This document shows, piece after piece, positions 8,530-16,382 of a stretch of 64,000 nt of DNA. Under the pieces are notes generated by a model that was not told where the DNA came from, made no database searches, and saw only the letters and a list, made by a program, of their open reading frames with translations. This DNA comes from Chromobacterium sp. ATCC 53434. GTDB taxonomy: Bacteria > Pseudomonadota > Gammaproteobacteria > Burkholderiales > Chromobacteriaceae. The DNA is taken from contig NZ_CP025429.1 of NCBI RefSeq assembly GCF_002848345.1, positions 2,294,001 through 2,358,000 on the forward strand. The letters are read 5' to 3'. Position numbers and translations under genes: made by a program. Every line of letters starts with the position of its first letter. The stretch's first letter is position 1.

Positions 8530-8705
8530 CGCTTGCTCCTCAACATGGCCAGCGCGATACGCCTGATGCAGATCGCTAGCGCCGGGTTGTCCATTGCGGA
8601 TTCGAACGATTGCCGCAGCCTGGCGCGCTTATGCGCCACGCGCAGCGCCTGCTCGGTCAGCTCTGCAGTGCCGGGGTCGAGTGGGAGAGCGAGTTGCCGT
8701 CGCAT
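8526..8705 (-). CDS. Small hypothetical phage protein
   Basis: 59 aa from the ATG at 8705; upstream in-frame codons would overlap the CII-like gene even more. The sequence is helical and basic (TEQALRVAHKRARLRQSFESA). It overlaps the CII-like gene by about 49 bases and the next gene by four. A longer form starting at 8762 is possible. No family is recognised. Confidence 0.45.
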   Translation of the reverse strand: MRRQLALPLDPGTAELTEQALRVAHKRARLRQSFESAMDNPALAICIRRIALAMLRSKR

Positions 8706-9181
8706 GGCTTCACCACCAGGCTGCCGAACCGATTGCGCAACTCGACGATGGCGGCGATCCACTCCATCGTTTCCCGGTTGAACTCGTTGAACTCGTCCTG
8801 GGTGACGATGCCGTCAGCCAGCGCATCGTTCATGCAGCTGTGCACGTCGCCAGCTTCGGCGTGGACCTTGTTCACCAGATCCAGCAACGCCGAGTCCGAG
8901 ACGTTTGCGAGCCGGGGCAGCTGGTAGCGCGCGCTGTCGAACATCCGGCACAACGCGTCCAGCGGAGACAGGTCGCCGGTGGCGTGCAGCACATGGACAA
9001 AGTCGTCCAGCGTGGTTTTATGGTGATGGGCGCCAGGCGCCAGCTTGTTGGTCAGCACGCCGGCGGAGACGCGCAGCAAGTTCGCCAGCTTGGTGATGCC
9101 AAAAGTTTTGGCCGAGAGGTGCAGCGCGCCAAACACGTCAGCCGGGGCTGACGGCAGGGTTGCCGCCATGGAAGTGTTCAT
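8657..9181 (-). CDS. CII-like phage regulator (Phage_CP76 type)
   Basis: 174 aa. Residues about 17-75 match the phage CII/CP76 pattern: AKTFGITKLANLLRVSAG, then VLTNKLAP, then HHKTTLDDFVHVLHATGD. The remainder is helical. CP76-type proteins control establishment of lysogeny and early transcription. It is the first complete gene of the leftward early operon after the Cro-like gene, where cII-type genes usually lie. Confidence 0.8.
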   Translation of the reverse strand: MNTSMAATLPSAPADVFGALHLSAKTFGITKLANLLRVSAGVLTNKLAPGAHHHKTTLDDFVHVLHATGDLSPLDALCRMFDSARYQLPRLANVSDSALLDLVNKVHAEAGDVHSCMNDALADGIVTQDEFNEFNRETMEWIAAIVELRNRFGSLVVKPCDGNSLSHSTPALQS

Positions 9182-9304
9182 TTGTGTTAACTCCTGTTGG
9201 TTCCCACTTGTCGTGGGTCAAACAGGTGCCGATACTGCAGTTGCCACACCGTAGTAACAGCACCACCCGCGCCGCCTGCACCTAGCCCGTGCCGGCGGCG
9301 CACT

Positions 9305-9496
9305 TCATTTGCTCGGGTACAACACGTTGAGCACCGGGATATCCAGCGCAGCAGCAATCCGTCGTGCGAGCTCTGGCGAGGCTTTCCCATTGCCGTTTTC
9401 CAGTTGGGCGATGCGCCCCTGGCTGCACCCACATTTCCCCGCCAGCTGCTTTTGGCTCAGCTTCAAAAGCTGGCGAGCCTCTCGTACCGTGTTCAT
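9305..9496 (-). CDS. Cro-like XRE repressor
   Basis: 63 aa from the ATG at 9496, preferred because upstream in-frame starts (9508, 9523) run into the operator and leave no ribosome site. A single HTH fills the protein (EARQLLKLSQKQLAG, then CSQGRIAQLENGNGKAS). It is divergent from the CI-like gene, with the palindromic operators between them, the standard lambdoid switch layout. It should repress the CI promoter and tune early transcription. Confidence 0.85.
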   Translation of the reverse strand: MNTVREARQLLKLSQKQLAGKCGCSQGRIAQLENGNGKASPELARRIAAALDIPVLNVLYPSK

Positions 9497-9527
9497 CTGC
9501 GCTCTCATGGTTGCCAATGCCATAATT

Positions 9528-9604
9528 ATTAGCGCAGCTAATATACGTAGTCAACAGCAATGCTTATTTTTTTATTTATTAGTCCGCTAATAAAATGAGC
9601 TAAT
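9528..9604. promoter_or_regulatory. CI/Cro operator region with palindromes
   Basis: ATTAGCGCAGCTAAT (9528-9542) is a perfect six-base inverted repeat with a 3-base spacer. ATTAGTCCGCTAAT (9578-9591) is a second palindrome with the same ATTAG/CTAAT arms. A half site GAGCTAAT (9597-9604) overlaps the CI-like start codon. The region between the divergent cro-like and CI-like genes is AT-rich and must hold both promoters. Confidence 0.75.
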
Positions 9605-9953
9605 GAACATGGGACAACGCATCAAAATGGCCCGTCGGGCACGCAAACGCTCACAAGACTGGCTTGGCGCCGAAGTGGGCGTGAACCAGTCCTCTGTCAG
9701 CCAGTGGGAGCACGGCCAGACTGAACCGACGTCGGAAAACCTTTCCCGCATCGCGGACGTACTGCGCATCAGCTACGAATGGCTGGCAACCGGTCGTGGG
9801 GAAATGGAACTGAGTTTTTCACCAGTGGAGCTGCACATAGCGGAACCGCTGCTTGACGATGATCAGCGCGAGTTGCTGGCGCTGTTCGAGCAGCTCCCTC
9901 GCGGCAAGCGCTCCATCCTGATGCAGTTCATGCGGGACTGGATCAACAAGTGA
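9603..9953 (+). CDS. CI-like XRE repressor, short form
   Basis: 116 aa. The N-terminal HTH spans about 4-66 (GQRIKMARRARKRSQDWLG, then NQSSVSQWEHGQTEPT). The C-terminal 45 residues form a short acidic/helical tail, not the LexA-type peptidase domain of lambda CI. Induction by RecA-stimulated self-cleavage is therefore not expected. It is the probable maintenance repressor, divergent from the Cro-like gene. Its stop overlaps the GTG of the next gene. Confidence 0.85.
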   Translation: MNMGQRIKMARRARKRSQDWLGAEVGVNQSSVSQWEHGQTEPTSENLSRIADVLRISYEWLATGRGEMELSFSPVELHIAEPLLDDDQRELLALFEQLPRGKRSILMQFMRDWINK

Positions 9954-10306
9954 ATTCGGCCGCCCTTTCCCTCCTTGCCCTCTTCATCGCCCTGCCAGCC
10001 ACAGCGGCGCCGCGGGACGATGCACGCGCGCTGCTGGACTGGCTGCACGTCGCCCGAGACGAGATCAACCGGGCGGGGGAAGCAAAGGATCTGGTGGCTC
10101 TGCAGCGGTTGCGGCGCGACACCGAACAACAGCTGAATGCGTGGCCGTCCAGCGCGGGTTTTCCTGACTGCCGCGCCGCGCTGGTGAACATGGTGGATTT
10201 CCTGAACGCCTATCAACGCAAGGACTACGCCGGGCGGGACCGGAAGGGCGCGCACTTCCGGCAGGATTTGGCCGACTGCGAGCGAGCAGTGGCCGGTCGT
10301 TGGTAA
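9950..10306 (+). CDS. Signal-peptide protein cotranscribed with the repressor
   Basis: 118 aa from a GTG that overlaps the repressor stop (GTGA). Residues 1-20 (NSAALSLLALFIALPATAA) form a signal peptide with an Ala-x-Ala cleavage site, so the mature protein should be periplasmic. The mature part is helical with two cysteines. Because it is expressed with the repressor in the lysogen, it may change the host surface, for example superinfection exclusion. That role is inference only. Confidence 0.75.
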   Translation: MNSAALSLLALFIALPATAAPRDDARALLDWLHVARDEINRAGEAKDLVALQRLRRDTEQQLNAWPSSAGFPDCRAALVNMVDFLNAYQRKDYAGRDRKGAHFRQDLADCERAVAGRW

Positions 10307-10315
10307 GGTGCTGTA

Positions 10316-10360
10316 TAGCTGGCTCATCACGGTGCCCTCTTGTTATGCCAGCTAATTTTT
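10316..10360 (+). terminator. Candidate terminator of the repressor operon
   Basis: TAGCTGGC (10316-10323) and GCCAGCTA (10347-10354) form a perfect 8-bp stem followed by ATTTTT. The loop is long (23 bases), which lowers confidence. Confidence 0.45.
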
Positions 10361-10417
10361 ACCCTCGTTTACGTTCCAGACAATCGCACAACTGACATCA
10401 TATTTTGCATTTTCTAT

Positions 10418-11140
10418 CTATGCAGATGTCAAATCTGTACTGATATTGAATAGCCTCCCGACCAGTTCCACCCTATTTCTCGCGGAGTGCAACATCCTGA
10501 TTTTATTCAGCCTATCCCGTACCGTACGTACAGAAACACCCACGGCGCCGGCGATATCCGCATCAGCCAGGCCCTCCAGCATGTGCTGCAGGATGTGACA
10601 ATCACGTTTATCTAGGCCCGAGAGATCTGGCTGCCGATACCGCAGTCTCAAGGTGACGGCCATCACGGCCGGCGCCAGGGCCTCCATCAGATGCAGTGAC
10701 AGCGGATCTCGCTCGACCGCGGCGCCGGCGAACGACAGCACCAGCCTCACATCGCCGTGCTGCTCCATCCAGCTGACGCCGTTCAGCATGTTGTTGTTGG
10801 CGGCGGCCTGGATGAACCGGCGTAGCGTCGGATCGCTGCTGCCGGCGAGCAGCTTGGACCACAGCAGCAGCTGGCCAGGCTGGCCATGCCATACCGGGTC
10901 CAGCTCCTGGGCGCCAATGCGAGCGTAGCCGGCCAGCCACTGCTCATCCCAGCCCACGTTTGCCAGAATGAGGACCGTGCCACCCCGCTCAATGGCCAGA
11001 ACGGCACGCGTACCGTCAGGCAACACCCGGCCCCACTCGGCAACAAACTGCCGCAGGCCTGCCATGTCATCGACCCACACGAGCTTTTCCAGCAAGGCCA
11101 TCAGGTGCTCGGTGAGGCGTCCGATTTGTGATATCTGCAT
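10418..11140 (-). CDS. LuxR-type regulator with autoinducer-binding-like domain, prophage-encoded
   Basis: 240 aa, the normal length of LuxR-family quorum-sensing receptors. The N-terminal domain keeps the family's ligand-pocket residues at near-canonical spacing: W68, Y72, D81, P82, W94 and G121. The C-terminal HTH (about 172-235) has a recognition-helix region SVRTVRDRLNKIR. It lies between the lysogeny genes and the tail operon, reads leftward, and has its own upstream region. An in-frame stop just before the ATG fixes the start. It probably lets the prophage read a host acyl-homoserine lactone, but ligand and target genes are unknown. A solo orphan LuxR acting on host genes is the alternative. 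Confidence 0.85.
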   Translation of the reverse strand: MQISQIGRLTEHLMALLEKLVWVDDMAGLRQFVAEWGRVLPDGTRAVLAIERGGTVLILANVGWDEQWLAGYARIGAQELDPVWHGQPGQLLLWSKLLAGSSDPTLRRFIQAAANNNMLNGVSWMEQHGDVRLVLSFAGAAVERDPLSLHLMEALAPAVMAVTLRLRYRQPDLSGLDKRDCHILQHMLEGLADADIAGAVGVSVRTVRDRLNKIRMLHSARNRVELVGRLFNISTDLTSA

Positions 11141-11182
11141 AGTGGTTCATCGTGGTTCATAACTCAGTTCTAGTTAAAACTA
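11141..11182 (-). promoter_or_regulatory. Upstream region of the luxR-type gene: tandem repeat and palindrome
   Basis: GTGGTTCAT occurs twice in tandem (11142-11160), and TAGTTAAAACTA (11171-11182) is a palindrome with 5-bp arms. The repeats sit just before the start codon, so they could be operator sites. The palindrome does not match the classical 20-bp lux box. Confidence 0.4.
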
Positions 11183-11186
11183 CGTA

Positions 11187-11211
11187 TAAAAAAACCCGCT
11201 CGGGAGCGGGT
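11187..11211 (-). terminator. Rho-independent terminator of the tail operon
   Basis: ACCCGCTC (11194-11201), two bases and GAGCGGGT (11204-11211) form a perfect 8-bp stem. On the minus strand it is followed by a run of seven Ts. It ends the long leftward structural operon after the tail-fibre assembly gene. Confidence 0.85.
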
Positions 11212-11233
11212 CGGGACAAAAATACATACAGCA

Positions 11234-11635
11234 TCACGCCGGCGCGCGCGGCCAGTCGATTTGCGTAGGGAACTGGCCCTGTTGCGGCACGTCACGCAGC
11301 CCTTGTACATAGACGGCCCACTGCTGGGCCTGCTCGTCGGTCAAGGTCGGCGACAGCCCATACCGTTTCTGCTGTTCATGCCGATCCAGAACCGCCAGCG
11401 CGGAGTTCAACAGCCCATCCCGCTGCTGCCTGGCCAACGCCGCGAGCTCATCGGCGGTCGCCGCCGGCCGCGGCCGCGCCACCGGTTGGCCTTTGTCGTC
11501 CACGCAGATCTCCGCCCCGGCCGTTTGGGCGTTCATCAGAGCCACATACATGGCCTGCGGTATTTCGATTGCATCACTCGGCCGGCACGTGCTCTCGCGA
11601 TCATAGCAACCACATGTCGAAGCTGAAAAATACAT
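11234..11635 (-). CDS. Tail fibre assembly protein
   Basis: 133 aa. The C-terminal half has the pattern of phage tail-fibre assembly chaperones: helical LLNSALAVLDRHEQQKRYGL, then LTDEQAQQWAVYVQGLRD, ending with IDWPRAP. Such proteins help fibre trimers fold and attach. It is the last gene of the leftward structural operon, 12 bases downstream of the fibre gene, as in Mu and P2. Confidence 0.8.
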   Translation of the reverse strand: MYFSASTCGCYDRESTCRPSDAIEIPQAMYVALMNAQTAGAEICVDDKGQPVARPRPAATADELAALARQQRDGLLNSALAVLDRHEQQKRYGLSPTLTDEQAQQWAVYVQGLRDVPQQGQFPTQIDWPRAPA

Positions 11636-11647
11636 GCCCCTTCCCTC

Positions 11648-12622
11648 CTACAGCTTGCCAAACGCATAGATGTAAATCGTCCCGGCATCAGGTGGTCCAC
11701 CATAGACGCCGCGTGTACGCAGTGTGCAGCCCGTTGATGTTGGCGGGGCGGCGAGTAGCGCCATTACTTCCCCCTCCGCATCGAGAACCGATGGCCAGAC
11801 GCCGTACACCTCGGCCATCGCGGTCGGGAACACTACACTGATCAGCTCGTCCCGCCTGCTGAACGGCACCGAGAACCACTGTTCGACCAGGCCGCCCGGC
11901 CGTTTCTGGTAGGGCCGTCCGCCGTCGAACATTGTGACGTCTACCTTGCTGGCCAGCTGCCGGCTCATCGTGGCGCTGAAGGCTGGATCGTTGCCCAATG
12001 CCGCCGCCAGCTTCTGCAGATTGTTCATCGCCGCCGGCGCGCCGGCCACCACATTTTGCAGATCGGCCTTGGCCGCAAACTTCTCATGCAGCAAACCATA
12101 TTGGCGGGCGTACAGCGCCCCATCGTTGGTGATGGCCAGCTGCTCTACGTTGTCGATCTTCAGCATCAGCTTGACCGTCCCGCGGCCGGGCTCGCTTCCT
12201 TTCGTGGCAAACAATCCAGTGTCGCCATCGACATCAAACGCGAACCCGACCGGTGCCCCATCGCCACCCAAATCCGCCGGGTCGCCTTTGTTCGCGCGGA
12301 ATGCGGCGCCCCAGACGCGCCGCTCGGGATCTCGCCACGCGGCATCGGTGATGCCGTAGCCTGCCAAGGTGGTCGGCCGGCTCACAACGCCGCCCCAGGC
12401 GATCTGTTGAATCGCCTGCAGCAGCTGGTTGCTCTGCTCGGGCTTCAGCGCGAACCCCGCGCCCTCCACCACGCTGGCCATTTCCTCCTGCCAGCTGTCG
12501 AAAAGCTCATAGCCCGGCGTGGTGGCCGGCTGGCCGGTTTGCGGATTGCCAGGGCCGAACCCGTGTTTGCCCTGGCCGAACTTATCCCGCACCGGGTTGC
12601 GGTTATCGCCTACTCGCCTCAT
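11648..12622 (-). CDS. Phage tail fibre protein
   Basis: 324 aa from the ATG at 12622, which overlaps the stop of the upstream gene (ATGA); the frame continues open further upstream but that part is shadow. The N-terminal region (DSWQEEMASVVEGAG, then FALKPEQSNQLLQAI) is typical of fibre baseplate-attachment segments. The middle holds WGAAFRANKGDPADLGG-type repeats, and the C-terminus ends TIYIYAFGKL like receptor-binding tips. It determines host binding, and its partner chaperone follows. Confidence 0.85.
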   Translation of the reverse strand: MRRVGDNRNPVRDKFGQGKHGFGPGNPQTGQPATTPGYELFDSWQEEMASVVEGAGFALKPEQSNQLLQAIQQIAWGGVVSRPTTLAGYGITDAAWRDPERRVWGAAFRANKGDPADLGGDGAPVGFAFDVDGDTGLFATKGSEPGRGTVKLMLKIDNVEQLAITNDGALYARQYGLLHEKFAAKADLQNVVAGAPAAMNNLQKLAAALGNDPAFSATMSRQLASKVDVTMFDGGRPYQKRPGGLVEQWFSVPFSRRDELISVVFPTAMAEVYGVWPSVLDAEGEVMALLAAPPTSTGCTLRTRGVYGGPPDAGTIYIYAFGKL

Positions 12623-13215
12623 TGCTCGCCTCCATATGCAATCAAAACCGTGCTGACGGCCGGCGTTTCGCGCCGGATCACGCACTCCATCAACGTATCG
12701 CCCCACGTCCGCAGCGGCTCGTCCGCTCCCGACTCCGTCGTCGCCTCCACCACCCGCGTGCCGGCCGGCACATTGAGCCTCCAGGTATGCCGCCAGCCGA
12801 TATCCTGCAGCGCATCCTCGCAGCTCATTTCGCAGGTGTGGTAACGGAACCGGGTGATGGTGGCGCCGGGATAGCCCAGCCGCGCCGCCAGCTGCAGGAA
12901 GCGCGGCACGCGCGCGCCGCCGGCATCGGTGAGTGTGGCCACCACCGCTTGCTGGCGCGCCAGCAGTGTCTGCTCGCCCACGGTGCACGCGTCCGGCAGG
13001 CCCAGGCTGGTCTCCCACTCCGGCAGCAGCGCCACCGCGCGGCGTGGGTCGGACTCCTGCAGCAGTAGCTGGGCGCGGGCGTCCGCATCGGCCAGCCTGG
13101 CGGCCAGCGCCGCCAACAGCGTGGCCAGCTCGCTGCCGTCCTCCGCCATCAGCGCCAGGCCGGGCGGCAGCAACGCCGCCAGCTGCTGCTGGTAATGCCG
13201 CGCCGTCACAGCCAT
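12619..13215 (-). CDS. Mu gp48-like tail protein (DUF2313/YmfQ)
   Basis: 198 aa from MAVTARHYQQQLAALLPPG at 13215. The early PPG motif, the DPRRAVALLPEWETSLGLPD segment and the C-terminal CEMSCEDAL with later Cys are typical of the YmfQ/DUF2313 family, which links baseplate and fibre in Mu-like tails. It overlaps the baseplate J gene by ten bases and the fibre gene by four. Confidence 0.85.
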   Translation of the reverse strand: MAVTARHYQQQLAALLPPGLALMAEDGSELATLLAALAARLADADARAQLLLQESDPRRAVALLPEWETSLGLPDACTVGEQTLLARQQAVVATLTDAGGARVPRFLQLAARLGYPGATITRFRYHTCEMSCEDALQDIGWRHTWRLNVPAGTRVVEATTESGADEPLRTWGDTLMECVIRRETPAVSTVLIAYGGEQ

Positions 13216-14285
13216 TCCACGCTCCCCATCACCGCCAGCTCGCCCACCCCGCACACCACGTCCGCCGCCGGCGCCAGCAGCTGGTGGTCGTACTCGCCCG
13301 GCGCGCCGGATATCTGCTCCGTCAGGTGGCTGCGGGGAATGGTGACGGGTGTGGTGGTGCCGCTTTGCACCGGCGCGGCCTCGCGGGCCAGCAGCGCCGC
13401 CAGCGCGTCCGCTACCGCCTGTCGAGTGGCGGGCGTGTCCGGAGTGAGCCGGATTCGGAAATTTACCGGCCGCCGGGCCGGGGCCAGCGCGTAGATCTCG
13501 CTGAACGGCGTGCCGGTCTGTTCCAGATGAGCCTGCACCGCGGCCAGCTCGGCGGCGTCCGGGATCAGGTCCGGATCGCCATCACGGACGAAATACACCC
13601 CGATCGAGCCCTGCCCCAGCAGCTTGGGCGCCGCCCAGGCGCGCGTCACGCCCGGCACTTCACGCGCCCACAGCTCCCAGTCCTGGGCGCGGCCCACCTG
13701 GCCGCTGTTGTAGCGCGCCTCCATCACCCGGGCGCGCAGCTCGTCGATCGACTCCATGTCGGCGCCGCCGGACAGCCCCGGCGTCAGCACCTCCAGTTCG
13801 CCGTTGATGCCCGGCACCGGATTGACCAGTCGCAGTCGTGCCCCTGGCTCGGTGTTGCCGGCGGCGCCCGGCTGGATGCAGATCAGCCGCACCGTGGCGG
13901 CAGCCGCGCCGGTGTCCGGCAGCGTCACGCCGTCCACGACGGCGAACAGCGCGCCATCGGCCCGCGCCAGTTGTTCGCCGGCGGGCAGTGGCGCCTTGTT
14001 GGCGCCGGTGGCGCGCGCGCTGCCGCTGGCGGCGGCCGGCGGCTTGCGCCCTGCCGGCAGCCAGATGGCGGCGTGGACGGAAATCAGCACGTCCTCGTCG
14101 CACTCCATCGGGTGGATCTGGCGGGCGATCCAATCCTGATGGCCGTACAGGCCATGCACCGCGCCGGCCAGCGCGCGCGCCAGCGGAGTGAACAGATTGC
14201 GCCTCAACGGGTCGCTTGCCGTCTGCAGCGTCAGCTCCGCCTCCACGCGGCGGGCGATCTCGGCCAGGGTTTGGCGGGGAATCAC
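13206..14285 (-). CDS. Baseplate J-like protein (Mu gp47 type)
   Basis: 359 aa. The N-terminus (DPLRRNLFTPLARALAGAVHG) and the centre (GVTLPDTGAAAATVRLICI, then GAAGNTEPGARLRLVNPVPG) match the Baseplate_J domain. The protein forms the baseplate wedge in contractile tails. It overlaps the downstream gp48-like gene and the upstream gp46-like gene, keeping Mu order. Confidence 0.92.
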   Translation of the reverse strand: MIPRQTLAEIARRVEAELTLQTASDPLRRNLFTPLARALAGAVHGLYGHQDWIARQIHPMECDEDVLISVHAAIWLPAGRKPPAAASGSARATGANKAPLPAGEQLARADGALFAVVDGVTLPDTGAAAATVRLICIQPGAAGNTEPGARLRLVNPVPGINGELEVLTPGLSGGADMESIDELRARVMEARYNSGQVGRAQDWELWAREVPGVTRAWAAPKLLGQGSIGVYFVRDGDPDLIPDAAELAAVQAHLEQTGTPFSEIYALAPARRPVNFRIRLTPDTPATRQAVADALAALLAREAAPVQSGTTTPVTIPRSHLTEQISGAPGEYDHQLLAPAADVVCGVGELAVMGSVEWL

Positions 14286-14677
14286 GTGGTCACCTCCAGA
14301 TTGATGGCGCTGCCGTCCAGGGCGATGGTCAACAGCAGGGTTTCATCGCCGGCGGCGCGGGCGGACACGTCCAGGCTGCGCGCCACGCCGTCGTCCACCA
14401 TCCACTGCAGCGCCTCCCGGGCATAGTGGGCGGCGTCGCGCAGCGTCTGCGGCGTGTTCTTGGCGCGCTGCGCCAGCAACCACAGGCGAGAGCCCCAGCG
14501 GTCATATGGCACGTCGGCCAGCACGTCGCCCCACCAGCCGCGCGGATCGGCCTGCCGGTCGTCCGGCAGCGCGCGGGCATCGCAGAACAGCGACAGCACG
14601 ATGGCGCTGTCGATCGGGTCGGCAAACAGCGCCAGCGGCAGCGGCGCGGACAGGTCTATCACCAGGCGGCGGCTCAT
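14282..14677 (-). CDS. Mu gp46-like baseplate protein
   Basis: 131 aa from the ATG at 14677, which overlaps the stop of the spike gene. The sequence DPIDSAIVLSLFCDARALPDD, then GWWGDVLADVPYDRWGSRLW is characteristic of phage GP46 (wedge component next to the hub). Its length equals that of relatives. Upstream in-frame sequence is shadow of the spike gene. Confidence 0.88.
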   Translation of the reverse strand: MSRRLVIDLSAPLPLALFADPIDSAIVLSLFCDARALPDDRQADPRGWWGDVLADVPYDRWGSRLWLLAQRAKNTPQTLRDAAHYAREALQWMVDDGVARSLDVSARAAGDETLLLTIALDGSAINLEVTT

Positions 14678-15258
14678 ACCGGCAGGCCTGACATGTCGCC
14701 GCCCTTTTGCACGCCGCCGTGGGCGTGGCTGTGCAGGGTGATGCCGTTGGAAGTGAAGCCGCCGCCGCTGTGGGTGAAGCCGCCGCTGAATGTACCGGCG
14801 CCGGTACCGTTGATGCCCGCTGTGTAGGTGAGTAGCCCGCCTACCGTCACCGCCTGGCTGAAGGTCGCCAGCGGCGTCGTCACCGCCACGCCGTCGCTGG
14901 CGTTGACGATGAAGCGGCGGCACGTCAGCGTGGCGTTGCCCTGGTCGTCAAACAGGAACAGCACGCCGGCGGCGTTGTAGGTGGCGCTTTCGCCTGCCTT
15001 CAGCCCCTTGGGCCGGTGCTCCTCGTTGTCCACGGCCACCGCCACCAGGTGGTCGCGGCTGCCGCCCACCGCCACCATCACCGGCACGCTGCCGGCTGGC
15101 GGGTGGCTGGTGGCGCCGAAGTTTTGCGCCCTCTCAACCTCGTCGCGGGTTTCGCCGTCCAGCGCGGAGATCTGCAGCAGCTGCAGGCCGCCGGCGTCGT
15201 TCACCAGATTGACGATGCCCCGCGCCACCATCAGCCGCATTTTTTGTAACGGATTCAT
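14674..15258 (-). CDS. Baseplate spike protein (Mu gp45 type)
   Basis: 194 aa from MNPLQKMRLMVARGIV at 15258, overlapping the hub gene stop. The N-terminal domain is OB-like. The C-terminus is a Gly/Thr-rich beta-helix (GTGAGTFSGGFTHSGGGFTS) ending with SHAHGGV, where His residues can bind a metal at the spike tip. It is the membrane-piercing tip of the contractile tail. Confidence 0.9.
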   Translation of the reverse strand: MNPLQKMRLMVARGIVNLVNDAGGLQLLQISALDGETRDEVERAQNFGATSHPPAGSVPVMVAVGGSRDHLVAVAVDNEEHRPKGLKAGESATYNAAGVLFLFDDQGNATLTCRRFIVNASDGVAVTTPLATFSQAVTVGGLLTYTAGINGTGAGTFSGGFTHSGGGFTSNGITLHSHAHGGVQKGGDMSGLPV

Positions 15259-16382
15259 AGGCTGCCCCAATCGTCATCGTCTTTTTTCTTCTTGCCGTGC
15301 TTGTCGCCCTTGCCGCTGGCCAGGCCGTGCTTGCTGGTGCCGTGCGAGCTCATCTTGGCCGTGCGCACGCCGGACAACAGGTCGAAGGCTCGCGGGTCGG
15401 CGATCTCCAGGTCGCACACCGTGCCGTCATTGGCGTTTTTCAGGTAGGTCACGCTGACAATCAGCGCCTCGGCGCGGAGGCGCAGCCGCGGCGCGTTCAC
15501 CGTCACCCGCAGACCGGGTGCCCATAGCGGCCCAGCGTCGCCGGCCTGCCGCCAGCTCTGCACCCGGATGGTGGCGCGGTTGGCGCGCCCGCGGCGCACC
15601 GTGCATTCCCATTGCGCGCGCTCGGCGGCGCTGGGGCCGTGGGCGTTGTCTTCCGCCAGCACGATCAGCGGCCGGTGGCGGGTGACGCTGGCGTCCGTGG
15701 CTTTGCCCTTCACCGCGTGTTGGGCGTGGCCGCGCGCCTGGCCTTTGACGATGTATTCGCTGTAGCGCTCGCGCCAGCTGAACCGGCCGTCGGCCCGCAG
15801 GATGTTGTCGCCCTCGTTGAGCGCGGTCTGGGCGTGGTCGGTGCCGGGCAGATCGATCACCAGCCGGCCGCGGCCGTCGGTCCACATCATCAGCGCCTGC
15901 TGCCGCGCCGCGCGCTCCATGCAGTCGAACACCGTTTCCCCCTCCTCGATGTTGAACGAAGGGATGGCCTGGTTCGCCGCGCCGGCGCGCGCGCCCACCG
16001 CCACTTCCACGCCAAACGGCGCCAGCAGGTCGCGGGCGATGCGGGCCAGGCTGGCACCCTTCCACTGGCCGGTTTTGTGGATGGCGCTGCTGTCCACCAG
16101 ATCCGCCGTTTTGTCCCGGCCGGAAACGTGGAACCAGGTGTTGGACGCGTCGTAGCCCGGGTTGCATTCGTCCACGTAGCCGGTCACCACCGGCTCGCCG
16201 TCTATGGTCAGCACCGCGCGCTGCCCAGGCACGATCGGCCGCGGCTGCTCCTGCCCTGGCCATCGCTCCGTCACCTGCAGGCTGAACTGGCCGGCCAGCT
16301 GCTCAAGCCCGCGCTGGATCTCGATATCGGTCCAGCCGCCATAAATCTGCCCGCCTACCCGCAGCTCGCACACGTCAGCCAT
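15255..16382 (-). CDS. Baseplate hub protein (Mu gp44/gpP type)
   Basis: 375 aa from MADVCELRVGGQIYGGW at 16382; the frame extends further but overlaps the circularisation gene. Hub-type motifs are IDGEPVVTGYVDECNP and WFHVSGRDKTADLVDSSA, typical of gp27/gpD-like hubs. The C-terminus is a charged Lys/Asp tail (KHGKKKKDDDDWGSL). It sits between the spike and the DNA-circularisation gene, as in Mu. Confidence 0.9.
   Translation of the reverse strand: MADVCELRVGGQIYGGWTDIEIQRGLEQLAGQFSLQVTERWPGQEQPRPIVPGQRAVLTIDGEPVVTGYVDECNPGYDASNTWFHVSGRDKTADLVDSSAIHKTGQWKGASLARIARDLLAPFGVEVAVGARAGAANQAIPSFNIEEGETVFDCMERAARQQALMMWTDGRGRLVIDLPGTDHAQTALNEGDNILRADGRFSWRERYSEYIVKGQARGHAQHAVKGKATDASVTRHRPLIVLAEDNAHGPSAAERAQWECTVRRGRANRATIRVQSWRQAGDAGPLWAPGLRVTVNAPRLRLRAEALIVSVTYLKNANDGTVCDLEIADPRAFDLLSGVRTAKMSSHGTSKHGLASGKGDKHGKKKKDDDDWGSL

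Noticed and set aside
11171..11182. Classical lux box
   Set aside because: The 12-bp palindrome is too short and does not match known 18-20 bp LuxR sites.
12623..13018. Longer N-terminus for the tail fibre protein
   Set aside because: The added part is Arg/Gly-rich shadow of the DUF2313 gene; the ATG at 12622 overlaps the upstream stop and fits the family start.
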